From positions 150,602,149 to 150,666,148 of the forward strand of contig NW_023603184.1 of assembly GCF_014898055.3 (NCBI RefSeq): a stretch of DNA of 64,000 nt. The letters are read 5' to 3'. Below, in pieces: positions 21,113 through 33,300 of this stretch. Position numbers and translations under genes: made by a program. Origin of the DNA: Talpa occidentalis. Taxonomy: Eukaryota; Chordata; Mammalia; Eulipotyphla; Talpidae. Numbering within the stretch: position 1 is the stretch's first letter; each line of letters begins with the position of its first letter. A model generated the notes under the pieces. That model was given only the letters and a program-made list of their open reading frames with translations, searched no databases and had not been told where the DNA came from.

Positions 21113-24100
21113 GTGAGGCGGGCGCCGCCGCGGGGCGCCCGGAAGGGCGGCGGCGGCCCGGGCCCCTCGGCTCTCGGGCTCGGCGCGGGCCCCGCGCGGC
21201 CGGGCGGCCAAGGTCAAGCCGGGGCGGCGGGGGCCGGGGAGGCGGGGGGGCCGGGGGGGCCGGGGCGGGGGAGGCCGGGGAGGCCGGGGCGGGGGGGGCC
21301 GGGGGGCCGGGGCGGGGGGAGGCCGGGGGGCCGGGAAGGCTGGGGCGGGGGGAGGTCGGGGGGCCGTGGAGGCCGGAGCAGGGGGGTCCAGGGCGGGGGG
21401 AGGCCGGGGGGCCGGGAAGGCTGGGGCGGGGGGAGGCCGGGGGGCGGGGGGGGCCGGGGAGGACGGGCCGGGGGGGCCGGGGCAGGGGGGAGGCCGGGGC
21501 CGGGGGAGGCCGGGGGGGCCGGGGAGGGGGGAGGCCGGGGGGCGGGCCGGGGCGTGAGGGGCCGGGCTGGGGGGGGGGGGCCCACCGGGCCGGCGGCGGG
21601 GGGCGCGGGGTGGGGCGGCGGGGCCCGGCTCAGGGCCCGGAGCAGCTGCGGGAGCCGGGACGGGGCGTCTCGTCCCGAGGAAGGCGCGGGCCGGGGCGGC
21701 GCGGGGCGGGAGGGCGGCTGGATGGGACACAGCAGAAGCTTCCAGAAAGGATCAGCGTGCGGCGGGGGAGCTGGGAGGGGCCCTCGGCCGGGAGGGGCGG
21801 CCGCCGGAGAGGCCCACCGGGAGAGGGCCTGAGGGGTGACCCCCAGCGTGAGGCCCAGGGTCCTTGCGGCCTCCCCCTGGGGTGGGGAGCGGGCCAGCTC
21901 CTGCTGGCAGCAACGGCGGCTCCAAAGGTCATCAGCGGCCGGGATGACCGGTGCCGGCGGGACCCTGGCCAGCCCTGCTGAGAGAGGAGGGGGCTGCCCG
22001 CCTCTGCGCCCCAGTCTGGGCCTCTTTGGCAGAAAAAGCTGGTTGTCGGCGGGGGCCGGCGGCTCCGCTCTCCTTCCTGGGCCGGTCGCCTCCACCGCGG
22101 AGGGCCGCGGCCAGGAGTTCCCGCGAGACGGCCGGCCCTGGGTGTCCCTGCCCAGGGGACACGGCCTGATCGCGCCCCTGCAGGCCTGCCTGCCCAGGAG
22201 AGCCGGGGAGTGGCCCGTAATCTCGGACAGTGCAGGGCAGGTCCCACCCCGAGGAGGAACTTAACTGGGCCAATGACAACCCGAGGAGCCCAGGCCCGGC
22301 GCCGCTCCCGAGGGCTGCTGTTCCTGTTCCCCGGCAGCGCCCGCGCCCGCGCCTGGCAGGAAAGGGGAAGCTGAGTTCTGCCCGGGCCTTGGCGGGTTCG
22401 TGAAGCCCAGTGCAGGAGAAAAAATTCTGCACCCCCTGCCTGACAGCTTGAGGAGTGATTGTTGCTCACGTCCCTTTGTGTAGACTTCATTTTCCGGCTT
22501 CGGAAACCCCCAGATGAGGCCTGTGGTTTATCCCAAAAGTGGCTCCGGTGGCGGGGCAGCTGCGGGAGAGGCGGCGGGTCTGGTTAGACCGCGGCGTGCT
22601 GGGGAAGTGAGTTTCGCCTCTGGCTTCTATGGAAACAAAACACTTGTCCTCTGCATTTCGCAGTGGCGCCAAGGGCCAGCGGAGCTGCCGGGGAGCTGTG
22701 TGCCGGCCGGGCGGGGCTCCGGCGTTGAAGGGCGCCCCCGGCGGCGGGCCTGGAGCGTGGGGCTTCGTTGCAGGTCCTGGGTGCTGAGCGGGCCGGCGCG
22801 GCTGGGCCCTGGCTCGTGCTCTCGGCGCTGCGGCGAGCCTCGGCTGGAGCACTGCAGGGAGCGGGCCCTGCGGCCGGCGCGCCCCTTGGCCCACGCGGGC
22901 GTCCTGACCGCGCGGCAGGAGTGATAAGCTCGCGGACGGGGTGGGGGGGACGGGGTGCGCCTTGTGCGGGGTGTTCCTGGCGAGAGGGTCCCCTGTTCCT
23001 GGTGAGGGCCGAGCCTGGCTCCGTCGGCTGCTGTGTCGGCCGCCCTGGGTGTCCCCACTCTCCGCCGCCCTCCCCCTTGGGAGGCCCCTGGGTAGACTGA
23101 CCTGATGGTCCCGGGTGGGCGGAGCAGGTGTGACCTCCGAGGGGCCCGCGTGTCGGTCCCGGGCAGGGGCTGTGGTGCCCGGGAACAGAGCCCGTGTGGG
23201 TGTGGAGACGCGCGCAGCGGCCCGGCTGTGAGGGGTGCAGCTGGGTGGGTCTCCGCGGGGGTCGTCCCTCAGGCCGTCAGCACCCTCAAGTGAGCCTGTC
23301 CATCTTCTCCTGTCCTCTGGTGCGCTGAGGCCTGGGGGCTGCCGGGGGGGGCTCAGGGCGGCCCAGAAGCTCGTCAGCCTGCGGCGTGTGCGGCGGGATG
23401 GCGTCTGCGAAGAACACGCGGGGGACGGTGCGCAGGTTCCCAGGCGCCGCGTTAAAAACACCAGTGGGGGGGGGGAATAGCGCGTTTTGGCTTTCGGGGT
23501 CTTATTCTCCAAAGCGTCTGTTTAGGTCAAGGTTTTCCTCTGGGGATTTTGATGTTTTCTTCTGAGAAAGCCGGGCGGCGGTGAGGGGGTGCTGGGGAAG
23601 CCGGAGGGAACTCTCGCACCTGGTGGCCAATTTTTGCCAAAAGAGCCCTCCCCACGAGGCCGGGCCGGCCGGGGCTGGGCACGCCTGTTCGCGGGCGTTG
23701 GCTCCGCGGCCCCTTCTCCCGGGCCGCCCGTCAGGTCGCCGTGCCTTCCTCCTCGGGGCACGGGGGCTGGGAAGCAGCCGGCGGAGAGAATCTTCTGGGG
23801 CTTCATTCTGACTTATTCTTGATGCTGCTCTGCCTGGAAATAGAAGGCACCGCGTCAGGGGGTGCGGGCGCTTATTTCCACCTGGCTCTCCGCGTTGATG
23901 ATGGCGGGCAGCCCCCGGGGCTCACGCCGGGGTGTGGTCCAGGTGGAACGTGGTCCCCGGAGGCGCCCCCACTTGGAGCTCCACCGGCGCTGGGTCCGGG
24001 GTGTGATGCGCCCGACTCTTGCTCTGTCATGTTTCGGTTCGGGCTTGGAAAACCAGGCTGGCCGAGCGCGGCGTGGACAGCTCCGGGCTCATCCTCACCG

Positions 24101-24186
24101 CGCCAGCTCGCGCGGGCTGGGCTGCAGGGACGCGGGGCCCAGCCGGAGCCCAGAGGCGCGCCCTGAGCCTGTTTCCGGTCTTTCAG
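21113..24186 (+). other. UBE2F: UBE2F intron 1
   Basis: The donor is GTGAGG and the acceptor CCGGTCTTTCAG. The first 500 bases hold the GGGGCC-rich repeat described separately. The rest is GC-rich with no recognised exon. Confidence 0.6.
21225..21560. repeat. GGGGCC-rich minisatellite, about 81-bp period
   Basis: About 335 bases are almost only G and C, with the + strand made of G-runs of 3-9 separated by CC or A. Two near-identical units, each GGCCGGGGGGCCGGGAAGGC followed by TGGGGCGGGGGGAGG, start at 21321 and 21402, giving an 81-bp period. A weaker third unit follows. The density of G-runs predicts many G-quadruplexes on the coding strand of UBE2F intron 1. Confidence 0.8.
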
Positions 24187-24319
24187 GTGAAGGCCGCAGC
24201 GATGCTGACGCTGGCGAGCAAGCTGAAGAGGGATGACGGCCTCCGCGGGTCCCGGGCGGCAGCCGCGGCCTCCGACTCCACCCGGAGGGTGTCGGTAAGA
24301 GACAGGCTGCTGGTGAAAG
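24187..24319 (+). CDS. UBE2F: UBE2F exon 2 (start codon, residues 1-39)
   Basis: The acceptor is TTTCAG (AG 24185-24186) and the donor GTAAGG at 24320. It carries the ATG at 24202 (G at -3) and the E1-docking N-terminus, ending RDRLLVK plus one base. An internal GTAAGA at 24295-24300 is a possible cryptic donor. Confidence 0.93.
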
Positions 24320-27300
24320 GTAAGGCCGGCGGGCGCGGGCCCTGGGGCTGAGGTCTCCCGGGTGTGGCCCCCCACGGGCAGCTGCTGCAGGCTCCGAGCG
24401 CCCGCCTGAAACTCCTGAAATAGAGCTGCCCTCGCTGGCGGCGGGGCCTGCGCCGTGGTGGCGCGGACGGCAGGCTCGACACGAGCAGCCCGCGTCTCAC
24501 ATGGGCTTCTGTGGGCCGTGGAGGCCCCGCAGGGGGTGAGGAGCGAGGCCCGAGACCCTGGCCTGGGGCTGCCACGCGCAGCTGGCGTGTGTCGGGGACA
24601 CCGTAGTTTGCCGGTCCGGGAGGGGTGGGGCGCCTCCTCTGCTCGAGGCCGGGCTCCACGGAGGGGCTTCCTAGTGCACGTGTTGGGCGCTTGTGCTCGG
24701 TGGCACCCCAGTTTTGTTAGCAGCCTGCCGGCAGGCCAGGCACAAACATTTGCTGGGGTACCCGGGTGGCTCGGGGAGAACTATCCCTGCTCTGAGGACT
24801 TGGGATCTGCAGGCCTTTGCTTTCGGATGAGTTTGTGTTTCTTAAGTGTCGGGGAGCAGAGAGGGGCGAGTGGGGGATTGGGCTGCCTGCCCGTGAGGTG
24901 GTCGGCGCCGTGGGGGCCCTGGTGAGGGCGGGCCCCTGGGCAGGTCCCTGCAGGAGAGCGGGTGTGCATGGGGTGCCGTGTCCACTGTGCAGCTGGGGCG
25001 TCCTCCGGGCCGCCTGCCTGTTTTCCCCCGGCCCTGCATCTTGGCTTCACTCGGCTTGGCTGGCCCCCAGGGCGCCCGGCGAGCAGGAAGTGTGTCTTGA
25101 CACCTTGGCATGGCCTGCTCTGCAGCCCAGGCCAGACCCAGACCCAGACGCCTGGCTGCAGGGCAGGCATGTCGTCCTCCGCCCCGGCCCCCACCCCACC
25201 CCCCCCCTCCCCCCCCCCGGGGCTGCAGCTGCTCCTGGGTCGTCTGTAGAGGGAGCCAGACCCGAGGACACCAGGGGAGGAGCTTGGTGCGTTTGGAGCG
25301 GAGGCTATTTTAGTGCCTGGGAGTCTCCGCGAGGGAGGAGCGTGAGCTGACGGGGCGCACGTGGGAAGTAGACTGTGCCCTCCCCTGCGCGGCCTCGTCG
25401 CGGTTGACAGTGGCCAGGCCCGGTGTCGGCCGTCGCCGGGCAGTTCCCGTCGGCCTTGGCACAGGTGGGCCAGGTGGGTGGTCATTGCACACCCAGGGAC
25501 TCTGCTTTATGGTAGCAGGACGGCCTGGCCTTGTACTGGCACTGGCTTGGGGGGGCGCAGACCCACAAACAGACCATGTGAGCAGAGCAAAAGTGCAAGT
25601 CCACGGAGAGAGACCCGAGGGGAGCTCAGAGGCCCCTGCACCCGCGCGCTGCCTGGGACTCACCGGGAGCTCTTGAGTGAGTGCTCCTGCGGCCCACTGA
25701 GGAGCTTGAGGCCGGAGCCCCCAGCTCCTGGAGTGGGAGGCCCCGGGAGCTCGCAAGAGCCACCCAGGAGCCACGCTGCGCCACCCCAGGCCGCCGGGCT
25801 CTGCCTTCCACACGTTGCTGCGGAGACCGAGTTCCTGGGACCAGTCCTTGCTGAAGGTGGGGCTTGGAATTGAGGCCCATTCAGGAGCAGGCCTGGCGTT
25901 CGGGGAGCTGGCGGGATGAGTCTGTCGGGGCCTTGTCCACGTCAGCCCAGTGGCCCGTGTCTCAAGTCAGTGCTGGGCTCTGGGCTGGGGCTGAGCTGTT
26001 GGCTCTTTGCGCTGCCGCCGCCTCTGTGGGTGCCATGCAGGGCTCCCTTGGGTGGTACGGCACGTGGTCCCAGCGCCGGCTCGCGTGGTGGAGGCGGCGG
26101 GCCCACTCCCTGCCGCGCGTAGAGGAGGGGCAGGAAGAGTGTTGGTGCCCGTTCCCCCCCTGGCAGGCCCTGGGGGCTCCGGGTCAAGCTGACCGTGGCG
26201 GCAGGTATCCAGCGCGTCCAGCAGCGCCGGAGCCGGGGCCCCACGCGCGCACCCAGCCTTCAGACACTAGAGCAGTGACCCGGAGGGGAGACCTGCTCCC
26301 ATGGGCCTGGGGCGGCTGCCAGCGGGGCCGGGTGGAGGGTCAAGTGCCAGTGAAGCTGCCCGGAAAGTGCTCCCCTGATGTGCAGCGGGAGCGGGCTCTG
26401 CCAGCCCCCACTGCTCATGCTGACGGTGGGTGGTGTGAGGCCTTCTGACTCCTCCCCTCTCTCTTCCGGCTGCCGGGGCTGCGCTGGCTTTCAGGGTTAC
26501 AGCCCTGCTTCCCAAATGTGGCAGGAGCTGCGAGTGTGCAGGACCTGCATTCTGGGGCTCTGCGGGGGCCCTGGGCCTGGCTGGAGCAGTGCTGCCCCCG
26601 TGGAGGGGCTGATGGTCTTGGTTCCAGTCTCTCAGGTGAGGCCGCCAGGCCCAGGGCGGGGTTGGGGAGAGGGCTCGGCTGCCCTGCCCGGAGTTGCCCG
26701 AGGGGCGCAGGCTGGCTCCTGCCGAGAGAGAGCCACCTGCGCCCACGGTCAGCCTCCGTCTCGGTCACTCCGGCCACATGACCTGCCGAAGGTGAGCGGC
26801 CGCCGTGGCAGGCCAGCGTCCCGGGTGTGGGGCTGGGGCTCAGGACCACGACTCGCGGGGCCCTTCCTGCCACGGCACCTCTTCCTGGCTGGGCGCACCG
26901 GCCTCTTGCCTGAACCCTGGCCCTGCAGCAGGCCTCACCCTCATGACCTCATCCAACCGCCTCACCCGCTAAGGACCTCGCCTCCCAACAGCCACGGAGC
27001 GCTTTGGGGCTCTCCCTGCCGTCCCTTGGGAGGGTCTCGGGTCCCAGGACCTCACGCGGGGTCTGCCTCACCCCCGGCGGCACGTGCGCTCGTTTGCCAG
27101 CATGTGTGCCCAACGCGGAGCCGGGCTCAGGTCTGGACCCCCTCAGGCCGGTGCCCCCTACGAGCGGCCAGTGCCAGCCGTGCTGAGAGCCTCCTGCGGC
27201 CCCGGGCTCTGGGCCGGGCCGTGCCACTGTGCTCAGCGGGGGCATCGCGATCTGGTGCTTCGGTACGGCCGGGCTCCAGGGGGTCTGTGGCAAGGGAGTG

Positions 27301-30300
27301 TGGTTTCTCGGCAGGAAGTTGTGCAGCGCCTCTGTGCACGCTCCCAGGTGCCGCCCAGCAGGCCTGGCGGGGGCGCGAGCGTTAGGCCTTGAGCAGGTTG
27401 AGAAACCTGCGTCTCGTTCCGTCCCGGTAGGCCAGGGTCCGCCGGGCTGGCCACGTTGCTGCTTTGCCAGGAGGCCCCCCGGCAGGTCAGGCGGCTCGCG
27501 TGGCTCCCGGGCTCTAGTCCTCTGGGGTCGGTGAGGAAGGCACTGGCTCCCCGAGCCGTGAGCCACCTGCCAGCACGAAGTGTCGCCGGTCCCCGCGAGG
27601 ACCCAGGCGCGCGCGCAGCTTCTGTTTTCTGCACGGGGCCCAACGGATTTGCGCGCGTCTTTACGGAAACCAGCCGTTTCCCAGCCCCGGGCTCCTGCTG
27701 CTCCGGCTCTTGGCGGGGGAGGCTGTGGCTCGCCTGTGTCAGAGGGCGCGGCGCGCCTTCCCCGGCCCCCGGCCTCAAGTGCGTGGCACTGGCGGCGGGG
27801 TGCAGGTGGCGGCACGCCTCCTCGCGCTGGAAGTCTAGACTACCCTGTGGCGTCCCCAGGCCAGCCTTGCCGGGTGCGGGCGAGACTACTTGGCGGGGCC
27901 CAGCAGCCTGGCAGCTCCCTGCACGCGGGGCCGTCAAGCCAGCCCCGAGGCCCCCCAGAGCAGCGGCAGCAGAGGCCTGGGGAGGGCGGGGTGGCAGATC
28001 CTACACGGAGCTGACGGAGTCGCCGAGTCCTGGCGTGTTGGAGGGTGCGGTCGCGGCGCCAGAGCAAATAGCAGGGAAAGTCGCGTCCCGCTCTCCGAGC
28101 GCCCGGCCAGCCCCGCGGTGTCCAGGTTCCTGCGGCAGGTACCCCGTGCTGGGGGAGGGGTGACGAGGAGCAGCTGGACCCCCACACCCTACTCCCCACC
28201 CCCGGGCACCGTGAGACTAACAGCAGCGGGTCCTGCAAGTCTCTGTGTGTGTGAACTCCCTGTAAATCTGAGCCCCAGCCCGAGGGAAGGTTTCATCAGT
28301 TCAGTTTCGGATTTTGCTCCATGTTCTGGAGGAAATTGCCCATTTAGAGCTGGTGCTTGTGTGTGGCGCCCTCGACGGACATTAACCACACTCTCTTTGT
28401 TTCCACAGAGGTTGCGGAACTTGAAGCTAATTTACCGTGTAAGTATCGCGTCCCCAGACGTAAGTGCCGGGAGATCGTTGTGTGGACGGAGCTTCTTTGG
28501 AGTCTCAGTAGCTTGGCCTTGTGAAAGCCTGGTCCCGCGTGTGGGGGTCCTCCCCTCGCGCGGGTGGGTAGCGGAACCCTTTGCAGGCCCTGAGAAGGGC
28601 GCTGTGGCCCGTCTCCTACGTGTCGTGCCGCGGCGCCCCCAGTGTCAGCCTCGCGCGCCTAAGTCTGCGTGCTCCACGGGGTCTTGCCCGGGCCTCTTGG
28701 AGTGAAGGTACATAAACCAGTGGCGGGCAATCGTGCTTTTGTACGTGAGGACACCGGCCTTGGGGTCCAGCAGGCGCGGGTTCGCGATGCGCGCCCCCCC
28801 AAAGACTCGGTGGGCAGCCGCGGCCTCTCTCTGACATTGATCCCTTTCCTCTCTGTTTCCTTAAGACGTCACATCTGATGGGCCATGTAGTAGTTGTTGA
28901 ATTAGACCTTTTTAGCTGCAAGGCTGAGGATCTGTGTCGATGTGGGGGACTCTCTTACTACCGGGCCTCCAGGCTGGAGAGGATGCCCCAGAGAGCTTGC
29001 TGGGAGGCTCCGGCCAGGGGGAGAGAGGCCCCCCCAGCCTCCACCTAAAGTCGGAGCGTGTTGTGGGTGTCGTCACCCACAGCGCGTTGGGGAAGTGCAC
29101 GTTGTTTCTTGAAAGATTACTTTAATATGTAGTTTTTATAAATATAACAGGTCGGGAAAGAAAACGTTTCGTACTGTAGGTCTCGGCGAAGAATGTCTTA
29201 AAAGTCGCTGGAGTGCTTGACCTCGCATTTTCCTCTAGTCACAGCGCAAAGAAAATATCTAGGGATTCAATTAAAAGGTTATCTTTTGAAACGAAAGATT
29301 CTCTTTCTGCCTGTTGAGAGATGAGCAGCACTCGCGTGTGGTCATGTGGATGAAGCAGGACCGGCAGCATCTGGAAACCGGGTAGTGGCTTCGCTGTACA
29401 GGTGTCTTATTATGAACGCCAGGACCTTTTCCTAGTAAGGTGAAATAAGTGACGCGTCTGTTTTCTCTCCCATCACATCTTCCCGTTGGCTGTCACTTGA
29501 GCTGTGGAAATTCAATCCACAACCACGAAAAGCCCCACAGAGATGATTAGGGTTCACCCCGTGGAGTGTAGCTTTAGCGTCATCTGAGGAAAAGGTCTAG
29601 AAACAGTACAACGTCACCATTGGCTTCCACACAGGATCTGGACGAAAGCCCCAGGTTTGGGAAAGTCCTGCCCCTCCGTGGACTGGCCGCAGGCAGTCAG
29701 GGGACGGCCGGGCCCTCCCCCCGGGCCGAGGGGGCACCGCAGTCGGGTTGCGCAGGCGCGGGGCTGCCCAGCAGCGCGCGGGTCATCACGCTCAGGAGGA
29801 GGCGAGGAGTGACCTGCTTGTTGGTCCGTCTAAGCCGTCTGTCAAGGCAGAGGCCCTTGCCCTGGGGCCGCAGCCCGCGGGACCACGAAGCCGCCCGCCC
29901 GTCAGAGACGCGGGGTCCGAGAGGCTGGCCTCGCCCACTGGGAGAGCGTGCTTCCCCCCTCCCCCACTCCCGCTAGACCCCCTGCGCTCTCCGCGGCAGA
30001 CCCTGTCGGCCTTCGTGCTTGGAACGTCGGACCTGTTTGCGCTTGAGAATTGAGGTTATTTTCAGCAGTTCCATTGTTCTTGCTTCACCTCCATGACGTC
30101 TTGGTTCTTGGCGCGCCGGCCTGTTTTAGAGGGACCGGTTCCATCTGTCCCTTTTCTGAAGCGAAGGGGAGCGCTGGGTTAGGGCCAGAGCAGTGAAACG
30201 AGCAACAGCGTGAGCGCCAACCGCCCCCCGGGCATCCGTGCCTCGTCCTGCTTGCCGGTGCCCGCGGGGAGATGGCTTTGTTGTCCTAGGCGGGCCTGGG

Positions 30301-33300
30301 GGGGGAAGCCCATTTGACTTACTCTGTGCACAGTGTGAGCGAGTGACTGGGGCAAGTCTGGGGACCTGCCGGCCCGCATTTTCTTTACTTCTCAGCACGG
30401 AACGTGACTGTCATTTCTTTTTTTCAAAGATTTATCTATTTATACAAGAGCTGGAGCACAGACCAAAGGCGTGGGAGGGTGAGAGGACTCACCAGAGACA
30501 GAGCGGGGAGCAGAACAGGCAGACGACCGAAAGCGCTGCTGAGGGGAGCAGCGGGTGTGGGTGTCTCCGTGGCCAGCCAGGAATCGAACCCGCGCTGCGA
30601 GGCTGCAGACAGCTTCACAGCGCGGCGCTCAACCCGCTGCGCCACCGGGGAGGCCCAACGTGGCTGTCATTTCTAAGCCCCCTCGCTCTTCTGGCCGGGA
30701 CTACCTTTCCCTCGGCAGTGATTTTCTCAGGGATTAGTGAGGCAGAAAAAGGCAGTTGTGTGTGTGTGTGCGCGTGGTATCTGACAGGCCGTGATTCCGT
30801 GGGCTGAGCCTGGCAGAGGAGCAGGTCGCGAGTCAGCCTTGACCCGGCGCGGGTGCCGCGGTGGTGAGTGTGCTGGGCGAGTCTGAGTCCGGGCCGTCCT
30901 GTGCTGATGGACGTTCCTGTCATGGCGCAGCTTGGCAGATACTCTCAGGCCTGTGAGGAACAACCTCCAGGAAGCTAGCCATGCCTGCGTCGGCTCCTTC
31001 CGGGTTCCTCGGGCATTTGTTCCAGGAATACTTGCCTTTCCCAGGGCCACTGCCTGTGGGAGGTCAGTGCGGGTGCAGCCAGCTCCCCGCTGGGAAGGCC
31101 CGGCCTGGTCAGACCCCTGTGACTTGTGCCACGTGGGCGGGGTCGCTGTCGAGTCGCAGGACATCGTGTCACCCACAAAGCTGTTTCCACTCGGGCTGTA
31201 AGGACATTTGAGGAAAAGTGCCGTGGGCACCCCGGGTGGGGGCCGACCCAGCGGGCGTGCTTCTTTGCACCTGCACCTGCCAGGAGGGCCCGAGAGGCTG
31301 TGGTGGCCAGCAGCTGGGAAGCCCATGTTCAGGTCTCCTCAGCCTCGAGCCTCCCTGAGGTGCGCTTTCTCCTTCTCGTGGTGAGGTTGCGTCATTCTTG
31401 AAATAAGCAGCAGGAGCTCTAGCCTCGTGAACGTTTATAAGTTGAAAGAGAAACGTGCCAACTCAGAATCCGTGACCGACCCCAGGGAGGGCAGCACGGC
31501 AGTTACCCGGTTCATGGTTATCGGGGGTCAGCAGGATCCCCTCCCATGGGGCGCAAGGGCCTCTGCTGCTTTAGTGCTCCCCTTCCCTCCCCCCCCCCCC
31601 CCCGCCACTGCCCTGGGTGTGTCCGGGATGCCTGCCCCACGGGCGCCCGCAGTGCTCACCCCCTGACCGCTGTTTCTTTTGCAGGTACATGCAAAGTGCA
31701 TTTTCCTGACCCAAACAAGCTTCACTGCTTCCAGCTCACGGTGACCCCAGGTAACTCTCACATTCTGTGCTGACGCCATGGCCAGGGCTCAGGTCGCCAG
31801 GTCTGTCACCTTTGGCGTGCTTTGTCCTGAGATCTGAGACTCCTGACGGGGAGGGCGTTCACAGGAAGACAGGCGTGTGCGCTGCGGTCAGGCAGTCGGC
31901 CCAGTGCTCGACTCCCGGTGCATCGGAGTAAAGTCCACGACCTTGACGACCGATGGCGCCTGAGTGACCACAGAGCTGGCTGGTGCAGAGGGTGTGGACT
32001 CGGGCCCTCCTGCCACTTCTGCTGCAGTGTGGCCAGGATTTAATTGCTCAGGACTCTCAGCTGCGCCCCCACCCCCGGCGGGGCCATCTCGCAGGACGGG
32101 GAGGGCATGAAAGAGCTGCTGTGCGGGGAGCCCCTCGGCCCAGGGCCTGGCGCTGGAGCCGCAGCACACTGCGGCTGTGCTGTGAGAATGGAGAAGCGTC
32201 TGGGCTCTAGGGGCTGCAGAGGGTGACGCCCCTGGGTCCAGCGGGCCATCCGAGGGAGGCCTGTGCCCTCAATACCGCTGGGTTCCCGGAGTGGAAGCTG
32301 CCAGCTCTCTGTGGCCACTGGAGTTTGCCTGGTGCCAGGGCTAGTGGGTGCTGGCGGGGGGGGGGGAGGGGAGGAGCCAGAGGGCACGCGCACAGGGCCG
32401 GGGGCTTCATTTGGGAAGTGGAAGAGGAGTGAGACGCTGGGACCGCGTGTGTGGCTGACCGAGCCTGGAGGAGGGCGGGAGAGTGGCCGTAGGTGAGGTG
32501 CGGAGGCGCCCTGTGTGCCGGGCTGGGGTTGTGGGGGCGTCGCTTGCTAATTACAGGAGAAATTCCATTTCCCACGCATGCTGCGGACGTGTACAAGGCG
32601 TCGTGCCCATGTGGCAGCTCCCGAGCGACTCTGGGGCACAAGTTCAGTCTGGTGGCACCTCTGCTGGGTGGAGGCTGTGCCTGTGAGGTGACCGCCCCCG
32701 GGCAAGGCCCTGAAGGAAAGGGTAAGGCGCTGCATCGGGAAGCGCATCGCGGCCCCTGCTGTCCTGGCGAGGGTGTCGCGGCTCTTGGTGACTGGGGCAC
32801 CCCATGAGCACCCCGTTAGGGCCGCTCCCTAGGCAGTGCTGGCTGCGTCTGGAGTGGTGGTAGCAGCCGGGTTGGCTCTGGCTGAGTCATCTCGCGCGCG
32901 TGTTGGGAGTGAAGGTATTTCCTTCCCTCTGGCTTCGGAGGGCTCTGCAGTGGCTGTGGGGTGACTCGGCCCCCCACCCTCTCCAGGCCCGGCTTGGTGT
33001 CCCCCTCGCCTCTGCCTGTGCCGCCTCCCCCGAGTGACGGGTGCTCGGGCTCGCGCGTGCTAAGCGGAGTCGCGTGGATGTTGTGCTGATTAGAACTTGT
33101 CAGGGGCGCCATCTCGGATGATCCTGCTGCTCTGACAGCGGCGCGCCAGTGATTGCCCCACTGCACATCGGGGCGGGTCCGGCTGCACCCTGGGCGTGCG
33201 GGGGAGTCGGCGTGCGGCTGTGCCTCCTGCCCGCTGCCATGGGAGAAGCGCAACGGGCCCGCAGCCCCCGCTCCTGCTAACAGCATGTTTTTTTTAAAAA

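Noticed and set aside
20018..21730. A 570-codon open frame on the minus strand through the UBE2F CpG island
   Set aside because: Its product is almost only Pro, Ala, Arg and Gly and mirrors the GGGGCC-rich repeat. No domain is visible. GC-rich DNA is poor in stop codons.
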